Origin: Vespa crabro
Taxonomy: Eukaryota > Arthropoda > Insecta > Hymenoptera > Vespidae
Length of the DNA stretch: 64,000 nucleotides
NCBI RefSeq assembly: GCF_910589235.1
Contig: NW_025813595.1
Coordinates: 2,914,001 to 2,978,000, forward strand
Reading direction: 5' to 3'
Below are positions 1-14,390 of this stretch, in pieces (position 1 is the stretch's first letter; every line of letters begins with the position of its first letter). The notes below the pieces were generated by a model. That model was not told where the DNA came from. It did no database searches and was given only the letters and a program-made list of their open reading frames with translations. The translations under genes and the position numbers were made by a program.

Positions 1-867
1 AAACTAATAATAATAATAAGAGGTAATAAAGATTATAATGATAACAATGATAATATAGAAAAGAAGGATAATAATAAAACCAATTATAACAATATTAAGG
101 ATAATAATAAATAAGATAAAGTCGATAATATCGACAATAGTATTAACAATATTAATGATATTATCGATAATAATATTAACAATATTTACGATAATATCGA
201 TAATAATAATAACATTATTAACGATAACATATATAAAAATTATAACAAAAATAATAATAACAGTAATAACGATAACACCGATAAACACAATGATAATAAT
301 AATAACGATTATAAGGATAATAGCCATAATAATAGTAATAATAATAAAGATAACATCGATTTTAACGATAATAATGACAGTAATTATAACAATAATAACG
401 ATAATAACGATAACAATAATAATACCGATAATAGCAATATAAACAATTATAATCCTATTAACGATATTAATATTAATAATAATAACAATAAAACTGATAA
501 TAACAATAACAACGGTAATAATAGTAGTAATAATAACAATTATAACACTAATAACGTTAAAAACGTTAATAACGATAATAATAGTTTAATAATAACAATA
601 ATAACAATAATAGCGATATTAAGGTTATTAACGATAATATCGATAATTATAATAACCATATTAACAATAATAACGATATTATAAATGATAACAATAACGA
701 TAATATAAATTATAACAATAACGACAATAATGATAATGTCGATAATAATAATAACATTATAAACGTTAACATCGATAATAATAATAATAATAATAACATT
801 AACAACGATAATAACGATAATAAGTATAATAATAATAATGAACATAACGATAATGACGATATTAACG

Positions 868-898
<31 letters not shown>

Positions 899-2450
899 GA
901 ATGGTAATAATAAAAACGTTAATTACGATAATAACAATAATAATAATAGTAATTATAACTCTAATAGCAATAGTAACGATAATAATGATAATAATATATA
1001 CGATAATATCGATATTTTCGATAATAATAATAACAATATTAACGGTTATATCGACAAAAATAATATCAATAATAACAATAATAAAATTAATAATTTAATA
1101 ACGATAATAATAACATTATTATTAATAACAATAATTAAGATAAAAACGATAAAAAAATAATAACCATAATAACGATAATAGTAACATTATTACTAATACT
1201 AATAATAACGATAATAACGAAAATAATGATAATAACGATTATAATAACAACGACAATTTCGATAATAGTAGTAATAATAATAACGATAATAACGATATTT
1301 ACTATTATGATAATAATAATAATAAAGAAAATAACGATTAATCTATAATAATGATATTAATAATAACGATAATAACTATAATAACAATGTAATGATAATA
1401 ATAACAACAATAATAACGATAATATTGATAATAATAATAATAATATTAATAGCAATAATATCGATGATGAAGAAAATAATGATAATAATGAGAATGATAA
1501 TAACGATAATAGTAATAATAATATTATCAAAATAACAAAAATTACGATAACAACTATAATAACGATAAAAATAATAACGATAATAACATTGATAATAATA
1601 ACTATAATAACGTTAATAACGATAATAATAATTGTAATAATGCAATTACACATAATAAACATAATGATAATAACGATAACATCGGTATAATTACAACAAT
1701 AAAATCGATAATTACGTTATTAGAAATAATAATAATAAAAATAATAATGATAATATCTTAAATAACGATAATAATAGTAACGATAATAACGAGAACAACG
1801 ATAAAAGTAATAACAATATTAACGATAATCACAATAATAGTAATAATATCAATAATAATAACGATAAAATAGATAATAACGGTAATAATAATAATAATAA
1901 TAATAGAGATAATAACGATATTAACGAAAATAAAGATAATAATGATAATAACAATAATAATAATAATAATAATAATAACGATAATAACGATAATGACGAT
2001 AATAATAATAACAATAATAACGATAATAACAATTATAGTAATAATAATAATAACGATAATAACGATAATAACGATAATAATAATAATATTAATAATAATA
2101 ATAATAAAATAATAATAATAATATTTGTAACGATAATAACACTAATAACGAGAAGAACAGGAACGATAATAACAATCATAAGGATAATGATATATTACAA
2201 TAATAAAGATAACAACGACAATACCGATAAAAATAATAATAATAATAACGAAAATATGAATAATAACGATGTCAACGTATCTAATTATAACTATAATAAA
2301 AACGACGTAAATACTGATAATAACGATGACAACGATCATAATAATAACAATAATAAGGATTAAAACGATTATACGGATTATAATAATAACTATAATAACG
2401 ATAATAGTAATAATAATAAGAACGATCATGAAGATAAAACGGTAAATATG
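1..2450 (+). repeat. Degenerate AAT/AAC/GAT satellite, left block
   Basis: The segment is continuous triplet-based satellite with the A-rich strand on +. No gene is supported. The first 1.1 kb is a diverged copy of the block at about 28.4-29.6 kb: both share the ordered landmarks of an AATCCTATTAACGAT stretch (about 452 here, about 29,095 there), an AGTAGTAATAATAACAATTA stretch, and an AAGGTTATTAACGATAATAT stretch (about 632 here, about 29,262 there). The part from about 2,350 onward resembles about 58,810-59,260, including the landmark TATACGGATTATAA followed by GAAGATAAAACG. This means the older homology runs straight across the left edge of the 5.97-kb duplication. Confidence 0.9.
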
Positions 2451-2749
2451 ATAATAACTATAATAACGATAATAACAATAATAACTGTAATAATATTATC
2501 AATATTAAGGATAATGATGATAATAAATATAATAACTGTAATAACGATAATAACAATGAAAATAATAGTAATAATGGAGATGTTAACGTTATTAAGGATA
2601 ATAACTATAATAAATACAACAAAAATAACGATAAATTCGATAATAACTACAATAATAATAATAATATTAACGTAAATATAGATAATTACTACTTCAAAGA
2701 TAATAATAATAACAATAATAACGATGAAAACGATATAAACAATAATAAC

Positions 2750-2781
<32 letters not shown>

Positions 2782-5189
2782 TAATAATAAAGAGAATAAT
2801 AAAGATAATAATGATAATATTGAAGATAATAATAACAATAATAACGATTTCAACATTACTAATGATTATAAGAATAACATTAATAACGATAATAACATTA
2901 TCAACGATAATAACAATAATGACCTTAATAATATTATTCATAAAAATGATATTAACGACAATGACAACAATAATAATTATAACAATAATAATAATAATAA
3001 TAATAATAACCATAATATCGATAATAACGATAATAAAGATAATAAAGATAATATCGATTATAACGATAATAATAATAACGATAATGACGGTAATAATAAT
3101 AATAATAACGATAATAACGATAATAATAGAAGTAATAATAACAATATTAAAAATAATAAGTATAATAACTAACATAACGATAATGAAAATAATAATAATA
3201 GTTATAATAATAACAGTATTACGATATTACCGTTAGTAATAATAGTAATAATAACAAAAATAACAATAATATCGTTAATAACGATAATAACGATATCAAT
3301 AAAAACGATAATAACGAAAATAAAAATAATAATATCTACAATAAAGATAATAACGACAATAATAGTAATAATAATAACAATAATAACAATAAAAACGATA
3401 ATAGGGATAATAATAAATACGATAAAGTCGATAATATCGATAATAATATTAACTATATTTAAGATAATATCTATAAACATAATAATAATAATAATAATAA
3501 TAACGATAATAACGATAATAACAATGTTAACGATAATAATAATAACGAAAATAACTATAATAATGATATTAACGATAATAATAATAATAATAATATCGAT
3601 AATAACGATAATAACAATAATAACGATAATACCGATAATAACGAAAATAAAATAATAATAAGGACGATAATAACGCTTATAACGGTAATAATAATAATAT
3701 CAATATCGACAATAACGATAATAGGGATAATAACGATAATAATAATAATAATTATAACAATAATAGCAATAATAACGATAATAAAGAAAACAAAAATAAT
3801 AACCACAATAACGATAATAATAACATTATTACTAATAACAATAATAACGATAATAACAATAATAATGATAATAACGATTATAATAACAATGATAATACAG
3901 ATAATGGTATTATTAATAATAACGATAATAACGTTAATTACGATAATAATAATAACAATAATATAGAAAAGATCGATATTATCTATAATAACGATATTTA
4001 TAATTACGATAATAACTATAATAACAATGAAACGATAATAATAACATCAATATTACCGATTATATTGATAATAATAATAATAAAATATCAAAAATAACAA
4101 TAATTACGATAATGACTATAATAACGATAATAATAATAAAAATAATGACGATATTAACGATATTACGATAATAGCAATAACGATAATAAGGATAAAAATC
4201 TTAACAATAAAAACGATATTAAAGATTTTAACGATAAAAATAATAAGGATATTAACGATAATAACGATAATAATGATAATAATAATAATAATAATAACAT
4301 TAATAAAGTTAATAGCGTAAATAACGATAATAGCGATAATAATTATAATAATTATAACGAAAATAAGGATAATAACGATAATTATGAAATTAATAATAAT
4401 AATAATATCAATAATAATGATTATAACGATAATAACTATATTAACTATAAAAACGACAATAATATTAATAATAATAATGAAAATAATAATACCCTTAATG
4501 ACGATAATAGCGATAATAGTAGTAGAAGTAATATCAATAATAACAATAATATCGATATAAAGATAATAACGATAATAATATTAACGATTATACCGAAAAT
4601 AGTAATAATAATAATAGCGATAATAACGATAATAATTGTGTTAATGTTAAGAATAATAACAATAATAACGATAATAATGATAATTATTATAACGATAATA
4701 ACGATAGTTACTACAATAATAATAATAATAATAACGTTAAAAGGGATAATAACTATGTCAACGATAATAATAATAACAATAATATCAATAATAACGATAA
4801 TAACGGTAATAATAATAATAATAATAATAACGATATTAACGAAAAGAACGATAATAATGATAATATTCTTATCAATAATAACGATATTAAAGATTTTAAG
4901 GATAATAATAATAAGGATAATATAGATAATAACGATAGGAATAATAATTTAATATAAATAGTAACAATAATAACGACAAAGACGATAATAATGATAATAA
5001 TAATAACGATAATGACGATGATTATAATAACGATCATAAAGTTAATAATAAAAATCATATTAAAGATAATAACGCTAATAACGATACTAACGATAATAGC
5101 GATAATAATAATAACGATATTAAGGATAATATCGTTAATAATTGTAACAATATTCACAATAATAACGATAATAATAATATTAACATAAC

Positions 5190-5662
5190 GTTATTATCTT
5201 TATTATCGTCATTATGATTACCGTTATTATTGTTATTATCGGTAATATCGTTAATATCGTTATTATCTTTATTATTATAAAAATAATTATCGTTATTATC
5301 CTAATTATCGTCAAAATCGTTATTATCTATATTATTATTAGTTTTATTATTACTATGATTAACATCGATATTTTCGTTATTATTAGTAATACTAATGTCG
5401 TAATTATCATTAATAATGTTATCGTCATAATATTTATTATCGTTATTATTGTTATTAATGTTATTATTTCCACTTTTATTATTAATTTTATACAAAGTAT
5501 CGTTATTATCTTTATCATTATTATTACTATTATTATCGTTATATTCGTTAATATCGTTATTATTATTATTACTATTGCCGTTATTATCGTTATTGTTATT
5601 ATCGTTATTATCGTAAATATCGTTATAAATATTATTAATATTTTCGTTATTATTCGTATATT
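5190..5662 (-). repeat. 473-bp inverted satellite segment, copy 1
   Basis: Here the + strand switches from A-rich (AATAACGAT) to T-rich (TTATTATCG) and back. One 60-base line inside it (5,221-5,280) has 31 T, 17 A, 6 G and 6 C, the mirror of the surrounding composition. Both joints are palindromic: ATAACGTTAT at 5,185-5,194 and TATTAATA at 5,659-5,666. Read on the minus strand it is normal satellite; for example it shares ATAAATATTATGACGATAAC with the + strand near 35,010. This is a true inversion of satellite, not a different sequence. Confidence 0.92.
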
Positions 5663-7134
5663 AATAAGAGCGATAGTAACGTTAATAGTAATAACTATAA
5701 ATTCGATAATAATGATATTAATGAAAATAACTATAATAATAATAATAATGATGAAAATGATAATGACGATAACTTCGGTAATAATAATAACAATAATATC
5801 GATAATAAAGATAATAACGATAATAACTATAATAATAATAATAAAAATTTCGTTAATTAAGTTAATTACGAAAATAACGGTAATAACCACAATAACAGGA
5901 AAATCGATAATTAACGATATAGTCGATAATAACGAAATTAACGATAATAACGATAATAATAACGATGATGACATCAAAAGTAATACTAATATTACTGGTA
6001 ATAACGATAATGATGATAATGATAATAATAATAATCATAACAATACAAACTATAATAATCACCACAATAATAACAATAATAATCACCAAAATAATAACAA
6101 TAAAAACGATTATGACAAGAATAATATTAACAATAATAACGATAATAATGATAATAATAATTATAACGATAATGATAAGAATATTAATAACAATAATAAA
6201 AATAATAAAGATAATAACGTAATAACGAAATAATAATAAGAATTATGAAGATAATAACAATAATATCGAAAATAACGATAATAATGGTAATATTATCAAC
6301 AATAACAATTATAGCGGTAATAACAATAATAACGATAATAACGATAATAATAATTACACCAATAACAATAATATCGACAATAACGATAATTACGATAATA
6401 ATAATAACAATTATGGCGATAATAACGATATTAACGATAATAATAATAATAATAATAATAATATCAATGACAAAGATTTATAACGCTAATTATGATATGT
6501 TTATACCTAAAATTAGGATAATAATGGTAAGAACAATAATTATAATAACAATTATAACAATTTTAATGGTAATAACGAAAAAATAATAATAATAAGGCCT
6601 ATTAGAACGATAATATAAACAATAATAGTAGTAATAATAACAATAATAACAATACTAACGGTAATGATGATTACGATAATAATAATAACGATAATAATTA
6701 TAAAAATAATAACAATACTAACGATAAGAATGATAATAATAATAGTAATAGTAATAATAATAGCAATAACAACGATAATAAAGATAAATTTATTAACGAT
6801 TATAAGGACAATAACGATAAAAGCGATAATAATATTATCAATATTAACGTTCATAACATTAACAGTAATAATAAAAATAACATGTTTAACGGTAATAACA
6901 ATAATAACGAAAATACTGATAATAATAATAATAATAATAAAAATAATAAAAATGAAAATAACAATCATAACGATAATCTTCCTAGTAATAGTAACAATAT
7001 TAATAAAGCTAATAACGATATTGAGGAAGCAAACGATATTAGAGATAATAGCGATAATATTAATAATAATAACTATAATAACGATAAAAACATTAATAAT
7101 AAGAACAATGATAGCGTTAATAAAGATAATAAGG

Positions 7135-7178
<44 letters not shown>
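7135..7178. repeat. Pure (AAT)n microsatellite
   Basis: An uninterrupted run of about 44 bases of ATA triplets inside copy 1. The matching run in copy 2 is at 13,103-13,146 and has the same length, which argues that the duplication is recent, since such tracts mutate fast. Confidence 0.9.
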
Positions 7179-7180
<2 letters not shown>

Positions 7181-7676
7181 CAACATCGATAAATACGATA
7201 GTAATGATAAATTCAAGAATAATAATAAATTTAATAACTATAATAACGATAATAACAATAATAATGAGAACAATAATAACGATAATAATGTTAAAAACAA
7301 TAATAATAATGATTAGGGAAATAAGGATAATAACGATGACAACGATAATAAAAATAACAATAATAACGGTAATATCGATAATAATATCAATAATAATAAC
7401 ATTAATAACGATAATAATATTAATAATAATAATAATTACGATATTATAGATAATAGCGATAATAGTAAGAACGATAATAAAGACAATAGTAATTATAACA
7501 ATAACGATAATAACGATAATAACGATAATAGTAATAATAATAATAAATGTGATAACGATATTAACGATAATAACGCTGATGAAGATAATAACGATAATAA
7601 TAACAATAATAATAAAAATATTAACGATAATAACAATAATAACAATGAGGATAATAAAGACAATAACTCCATAAAA

Positions 7677-7678
<2 letters not shown>

Positions 7679-7742
<64 letters not shown>

Positions 7743-7744
7743 TA
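7679..7744. repeat. Long pure (AAT)n microsatellite, copy 1
   Basis: About 21 uninterrupted AAT triplets between AAAAATT and ACAATAATAACG. It is one of the two longest pure tracts in the window. Its counterpart in copy 2 is at about 13,647-13,711. Confidence 0.92.
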
Positions 7745-10700
7745 CAATAATAACGATAATAACGATAATAATAGTAGTAATAGTAATAATAATAATGATA
7801 ATGACGATAATAAAATTAATATTAATAACGATAATAACGTTAATAACAATAATTAAAATAATAATAATAAAGATAATAAGGATAATAACGATACAAACGA
7901 AAATTGTGATAATAGAGATAATAATAATAATAAGAATAGCAATTATAACGATAATAACAATAATTATAAGAACAGTAATAACGATATTAAGAATATTAAC
8001 GACAATGATAATAACAATCATAACGATAACAACGATAAAAACGATAATAGTAATCATAATAATAACGAAAATAAGGATTATAACGATAACAACTATAATA
8101 ATAATAATAATAATGAAGACAGTAACGATAATATCGATATTATCGATAATAACAATAATATCGATAAGAATAATACGTTAATAACTTTTACAGTAATAAT
8201 AAAAATATCGATAGTAACAAAAATAACGATAATTACGATAAAAATAATAACAATAATAACGATAATAACAATTAAAATGAGAACATTAATAATGATAATA
8301 ACGGTAATAAATTTAAGAATAATAAAAACATAAATAATTATTATAATTGTAATAATTATAGTAATAACAATAAAAACGACATCAAAACGATAACAAAAAT
8401 ATTTATAATAATAACAATAATAACTATAATAACGATAATAACAATAATAACTGTAATAATATTATCAATATTAAGGATAATGATGATAATAAATATAATA
8501 ACTGTAATAACGATAATAACAATGAAAATAATAGTAATAATGGAGATGTTAACGTTATTAAGGATAATAACTATAATAAATACAACAAAAATAACGATAA
8601 ATTCGATAATAACTACAATAATAATAATAATATTAACGTAAATATAGATAATTACTACTTCAAAGATAATAATAATAACAATAATAACGATGAAAACGAT
8701 ATAAACAATAATAACAATAATAATACTAATAATAATAATAATAACAATAATAATAAAGAGAATAATAAAGATAATAATGATAATATTGAAGATAATAATA
8801 ACAATAATAACGATTTCAACATTACTAATGATTATAAGAATAACATTAATAACGATAATAATATTATCAACGATAATAACAATAATGACCTTAATAATAT
8901 TATTCATAAAAATGATATTAACGACAATAACAACAATAATAATTATAACAATAATAATAATAATAATAATAATAATAACCATAAATCGATAATAACGATA
9001 ATAAAGATAATAAAGATAATATCGATTATAACGATAATAATAATAACGATAATGACGGTAATAATAATAATAATAACGATAATAACGATAATTATATAAG
9101 TAATAATAACAATATTAAAAATAATAAGTATAATAAATAACATAACGATAATGAAAATAATAATAATAGTTATAATAATAACAGTATTACGATATTACCG
9201 TTAGTAATAATAGTAATAATAACAAAAATAACAATAATATCGTTAATAACGATAATAACGATATCAATAAAAACGATAATAACGAATATAAAAATAATAA
9301 TATCTACAATAAAGATAATAACGACAATAATAGTAATAATAATAACAATAATAACAATAAAAACGATAATAGGGATAATAATAAATACGATAAAGTCGAT
9401 AATATCGATAATAATATTAACTATATTTAAGATAATATCTATAAACATAATAATAATAATAATAATAATAACGATAATAACGATAATAACAATGTTAACG
9501 ATAATAATAATAACGAAAATAACTATAATAATGATATTAACGATAATAATAATAATAATAATATCGATAATAACAATAATAACAATAATAACGATAATAC
9601 CGATAATAACGAAAATAAAATAATAATAAGGACGATAATAACGCTTATAACGGTAATAATAATAATATCAATATCGACAATAACGATAATAGGGATAATA
9701 ACGATAATAATAATAATAATTATAACAATAATAGCAATAATAACGATAATAAAGAAAGCAAAAATAATAACCACAATAACGATAATAATAACATTATTGC
9801 TAATAACAATAATAACGATAATAACAATAATAATGATAATAACGATTATAATAACAATGATAATACAGATAATGATATTATTAATAATAACGATAATAAC
9901 GTTAATTACGATAATAATAATAACAATAATATAGAAAAGATCGATATTATCTATAATAACGATATTTATAATTACGATAATAACTATAATAACAATGAAA
10001 CGATAATAATAACATCAATATTACCGATTATATTGATAATAATAATAATAAAATATCAAAAATAACAATAATTACGATAATGACTATAATAACGATAATA
10101 ATAATAAAAATAATGACGATATTAACGATATTACGATAATAGCAATAACGATAATAAGGATAAAAATCTTAACAATAAAAACAATATTAAAGATTTTAAC
10201 GATAAAAATAATAAGGATATTAACGATAATAACGATATTTATGATAATAATAATAATAATAATAACATTAATAAAGTTAATAGCGTAAATAACGATAATA
10301 GCGATAATAAGTATAATAATTATAACGAAAATAAGGATAATAACGATAATTATGAAATTAATAATAATAATAATATCAATAATAATGATTATAACGATAA
10401 TAACTATATTAACTATAAAAACGACAATAATATTAATAATAATAATGAAAATAATAATACCCTTAATGACGATAATAGCGATAATAGTAGTAGAAGTAAT
10501 ATCAATAATAACAATAATATCGATATAAAGATAATAACGATAATAATATTAACGATTATACCGAAAATAGTAATAATAATAATAGCGATAATAACGATAA
10601 TAATTGTGTTAATGTTAAGAATAATAACAATAATAACGATAATAATGATAATTATTATAACGATAATAACGATAGTTACTACAATAATAATAATAATAAT

Positions 10701-11157
10701 AACGTTAAAAGGGATAATAACTATGTCAACGATAATAATAATAACAATAATATCAATAATAACGATAATAACGGTAATAATAATAATAATAATAATAACG
10801 ATATTAACGAAAAGAACGATAATAATGATAATATTCTTATCAATAATAACGATATTAAAGATTTTAAGGATAATAATAATAAGGATAATATAGATAATAA
10901 CGATAGGAATAATAATTTAATATAAATAGTAACAATAATAACGACAAAGACGATAATAATGATAATAATAATAACGATAATGACGATGATTATAATAACG
11001 ATCATAAAGTTAATAATAAAAATCATATTAAAGATAATAACGCTAATAACGATACTAACGATAATAACGATAATAATAATAACGATATTAAGGATAATAT
11101 CGTTAATAATTGTAACAATATTCACAATAATAACGATAATAATAATATTAACATAAC

Positions 11158-11630
11158 GTTATTATCTTTATTATCGTCATTATGATTACCGTTATTATTG
11201 TTATTATCGGTAATATCGTTAATATCGTTATTATCTTTATTATTATAAAAATAATTATCGTTATTATCCTAATTATCGTCAAAATCGTTATTATCTATAT
11301 TATTATTAGTTTTATTATTACTATGATTAACATCGATATTTTCGTTATTATTAGTAATACTAATGTCGTAATTATTATTAATAATGTTATCGTCATAATA
11401 TTTATTATCGTTATTATTGTTATTAATGTTATTATTTCCACTTTTATTATTAATTTTTTACAAAGTATCGTTATTATCTTTATCATTATTATTACTATTA
11501 TTATCGTTATATTCGTTAATATCGTTATTATTATTATTACTATTGCCGTTATTATCGTTATTGTTATTATCGTTATTATCGTAAATATCGTTATAAATAT
11601 TATTAATATTTTCGTTATTATTCGTATATT
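11158..11630 (-). repeat. 473-bp inverted satellite segment, copy 2
   Basis: This is the exact positional counterpart of 5,190-5,662 at the 5,968-bp offset, with the same palindromic joints (ATAACGTTAT at 11,153-11,162 and TATTAATA at 11,627-11,634). The inversion therefore predates the 5.97-kb duplication. Small differences exist, for example TTTTTTACAAAG here against TTTTATACAAAG in copy 1. Confidence 0.92.
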
Positions 11631-13102
11631 AATAAGAGCGATAGTAACGTTAATAGTAATAACTATAAATTCGATAATAATGATATTAATGAAAATAACT
11701 ATAATAATAATAATAATGATGAAAATGATAATGACGATAACTTCGGTAATAATAATAACAATAATATCGATAATAAAGATAATAACGATAATAACTATAA
11801 TAATAATAATAAAAATTTCGTTAATTAAGTTAATTACGAAAATAACGGTAATAACCACAATAACAGGAAAATCGATAATTAACGATATAGTCGATAATAA
11901 CGAAATTAACGATAATAACGATAATAATAACGATGATGACATCAAAAGTAATACTAATATTACTGGTAATAACGATAATGATGATAATGATAATAATAAT
12001 AATCATAACAATACAAACTATAATAATCACCACAATAATAACAATAATAATCACCAAAATAATAACAATAAAAACGATTATGACAAGAATAATATTAACA
12101 ATAATAACGATAAAAATGATAATAATAATTATAACGATAATGATAAGAATATTAATAACAATAATAAAAATAATAAAGATAATAACGTAATAACGAAATA
12201 ATAATAAGAATTATGAAGATAATAACAATAATATCGAAAATAACGATAATAATGGTAATATTATCAACAATAACAATTATAGCGGTAATAACAATAATAA
12301 CGATAATAACGATAATAATAATTACACCAATAACAATAATATCGACAATAACGATAATTACGATAATAATAATAACAATTATGGCGATAATAACGATATT
12401 AACGATAATAATAATAATAATAATAATAATATCAATGACAAAGATTTATAACGCTAATTATGATATGTTTATACCTAAAATTAGGATAATAATGGTAAGA
12501 ACAATAATTATAATAACAATTATAACAATTTTAATGGTAATAACGAAAAAATAATAATAATAAGGCCTATTAGAACGATAATATAAACAATAATAGTAGT
12601 AATAATAACAATAATAACAATACTAACGGTAATGATGATTACGATAATAATAATAACGATAATAATTATAAAAATAATAACAATACTAACGATAAGAATG
12701 ATAATAATAATAGTAATAGTAATAATAATAGCAATAACAACGATAATAAAGATAAATTTATTAACGATTATAAGGACAATAACGATAAAAGCGATAATAA
12801 AATTATCAATATTAACGTTCATAACATTAACAGTAATAATAAAAATAACATGTTTAACGGTAATAACAATAATAACGAAAATACTGATAATAATAATAAT
12901 AATAATAAAAATAATAAAAATGAAAATAACAATCATAACGATAATCTTCCTAGTAATAGTAACAATATTAATAAAGCTAATAACGATATTGAGGAAGCAA
13001 ACGATATTAGAGATAATAGCAATAATATTAATAATAATAACTATAATAACGATAAAAACATTAATAATAAGAACAATGATAGCGTTAATAAAGATAATAA
13101 GG

Positions 13103-13146
<44 letters not shown>
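13103..13146. repeat. Pure (AAT)n microsatellite
   Basis: Copy-2 counterpart of the tract at 7,135-7,178, flanked by the same AATAAGG on the left and by GATAACATCGAT on the right, against GACAACATCGAT in copy 1. Confidence 0.9.
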
Positions 13147-13148
<2 letters not shown>

Positions 13149-13644
13149 TAACATCGATAAATACGATAGTAATGATAAATTCAAGAATAATAATAAATTT
13201 AATAACTATAATAACGATAATAACAATAATAATGAGAACAATAATAACGATAATAATGTTAAAAACAATAATAATAATGATTAGGGAAATAAGGATAATA
13301 ACGATGACAACGATAATAAAAATAACAATAATAACGGTAATATCGATAATAATATCAATAATAATAACATTAATAACGATAATAATATTAATAATAATAA
13401 TAATTACGATATTATAGATAATAGCGATAATAGTAAGAACGATAATAAAGACAATAGTAATTATAACAATAACGATAATAACGATAATAACGATAATAGT
13501 AATAATAATAATAAATGTGATAACGATATTAACGATAATAACGCTGATGAAGATAATAACGATAATAATAACAATAATAATAAAAATATTAACGATAATA
13601 ACAATAATAACAATGAGGATAATAAAGACAATAACTCCATAAAA

Positions 13645-13646
<2 letters not shown>

Positions 13647-13710
<64 letters not shown>

Positions 13711-13711
13711 T
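13647..13711. repeat. Long pure (AAT)n microsatellite, copy 2
   Basis: About 21 uninterrupted AAT triplets, the counterpart of 7,679-7,744, with the same flanks (AACTCCATAAAAATT on the left, ACAATAATAACG on the right). Confidence 0.92.
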
Positions 13712-14390
13712 ACAATAATAACGATAATAACGATAATAATAGTAGTAATAGTAATAATAATAATGATAATGACGATAATAAAATTAATATTAATAACGAT
13801 AATAACGTTAATAACAATAATTAAAATAATAATAATAAAGATAATAAGGATAATAACGATACAAACGAAAATTGTGATAATAGAGATAATAATAATAATA
13901 AGAATAGCAATTATAACGATAATAACAATAATTATAAGAACAGTAATAACGATATTAAGAATATTAACGACAATGATAATAACAATCATAACGATAACAA
14001 CGATAAAAACGATAATAGTAATCATAATAATAACGAAAATAAGGATTATAACGATAACAACTATAATAATAATAATAATAATGAAGACAGTAACGATAAT
14101 ATCGATATTATCGATAATAACAATAATATCGATAAGAATAATACGTTAATAACTTTTACAGTAATAATAAAAATATCGATAGTAACAAAAATAACGATAA
14201 TTACGATAAAAATAATAACAATAATAACGATAATAACAATTAAAATGAGAACATTAATAATGATAATAACGGTAATAAATTTAAGAATAATAAAAACATA
14301 AATAATTATTATAATTGTAATAATTATAGTAATAACAATAAAAACGACATCAAAACGATAACAAAAATATTTATAATAATAACAATAATA

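Larger units (their letters stand above)
2451..8416 (+). repeat. About 5.97-kb higher-order satellite unit, copy 1
   Basis: This is the first of two head-to-tail copies of a satellite unit. Matching landmarks lie 5,966 bp apart at the left end (2,457 and 8,423; 2,811 and 8,777) and 5,968 bp apart from about 3,200 onward (3,202/9,170; 5,214/11,182; 6,552/12,520; 7,795/13,763), so two net bases of indel lie near 2,760-3,020. The stretches compared by eye are nearly identical, with scattered substitutions such as G at 5,099 against A at 11,067. The unit contains one inverted segment (5,190-5,662), two long pure AAT tracts, and an irregular patch at 6,470-6,515. It has no gene content; all open frames in it are triplet-repeat artefacts. 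Confidence 0.93.
8417..14390 (+). repeat. About 5.97-kb higher-order satellite unit, copy 2
   Basis: This is the second head-to-tail copy. Similarity to copy 1 holds up to about 14,390, where both share ACATCAAAACGATAAC followed by TTATAATAATAACAATAATA. Then copy 1 runs into the start of copy 2 (ACTATAATAACG) while copy 2 runs into new satellite (ATGATAATAACG). Differences from copy 1 are few and scattered: AATAAT near 4,268 becomes ATTTAT near 10,236, C at about 7,180 becomes T, and the spacer at about 8,720-8,740 differs from 2,755-2,775. No gene is present. Confidence 0.93.

Noticed and set aside
5214..6233. 339-codon frame running through the flipped segment, repeated at 11,182-12,201
   Set aside because: Its first half is the inverted satellite and its second half is normal satellite, so the changes of residue type follow the strand flip and later phase slips. 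Conservation between the copies is simply that of the whole 5.97-kb unit.
6500..6515. TTAGG/CCTAA as insect telomere repeat
   Set aside because: Only single units occur, as in CCTAAAATTAGG; there is no tandem TTAGG run.
2451..14390. Assembly artefact as the explanation of the duplication
   Set aside because: Scattered substitutions and small indels distinguish the copies, which favours a real duplication. It is kept open as a check and not adopted as the reading.
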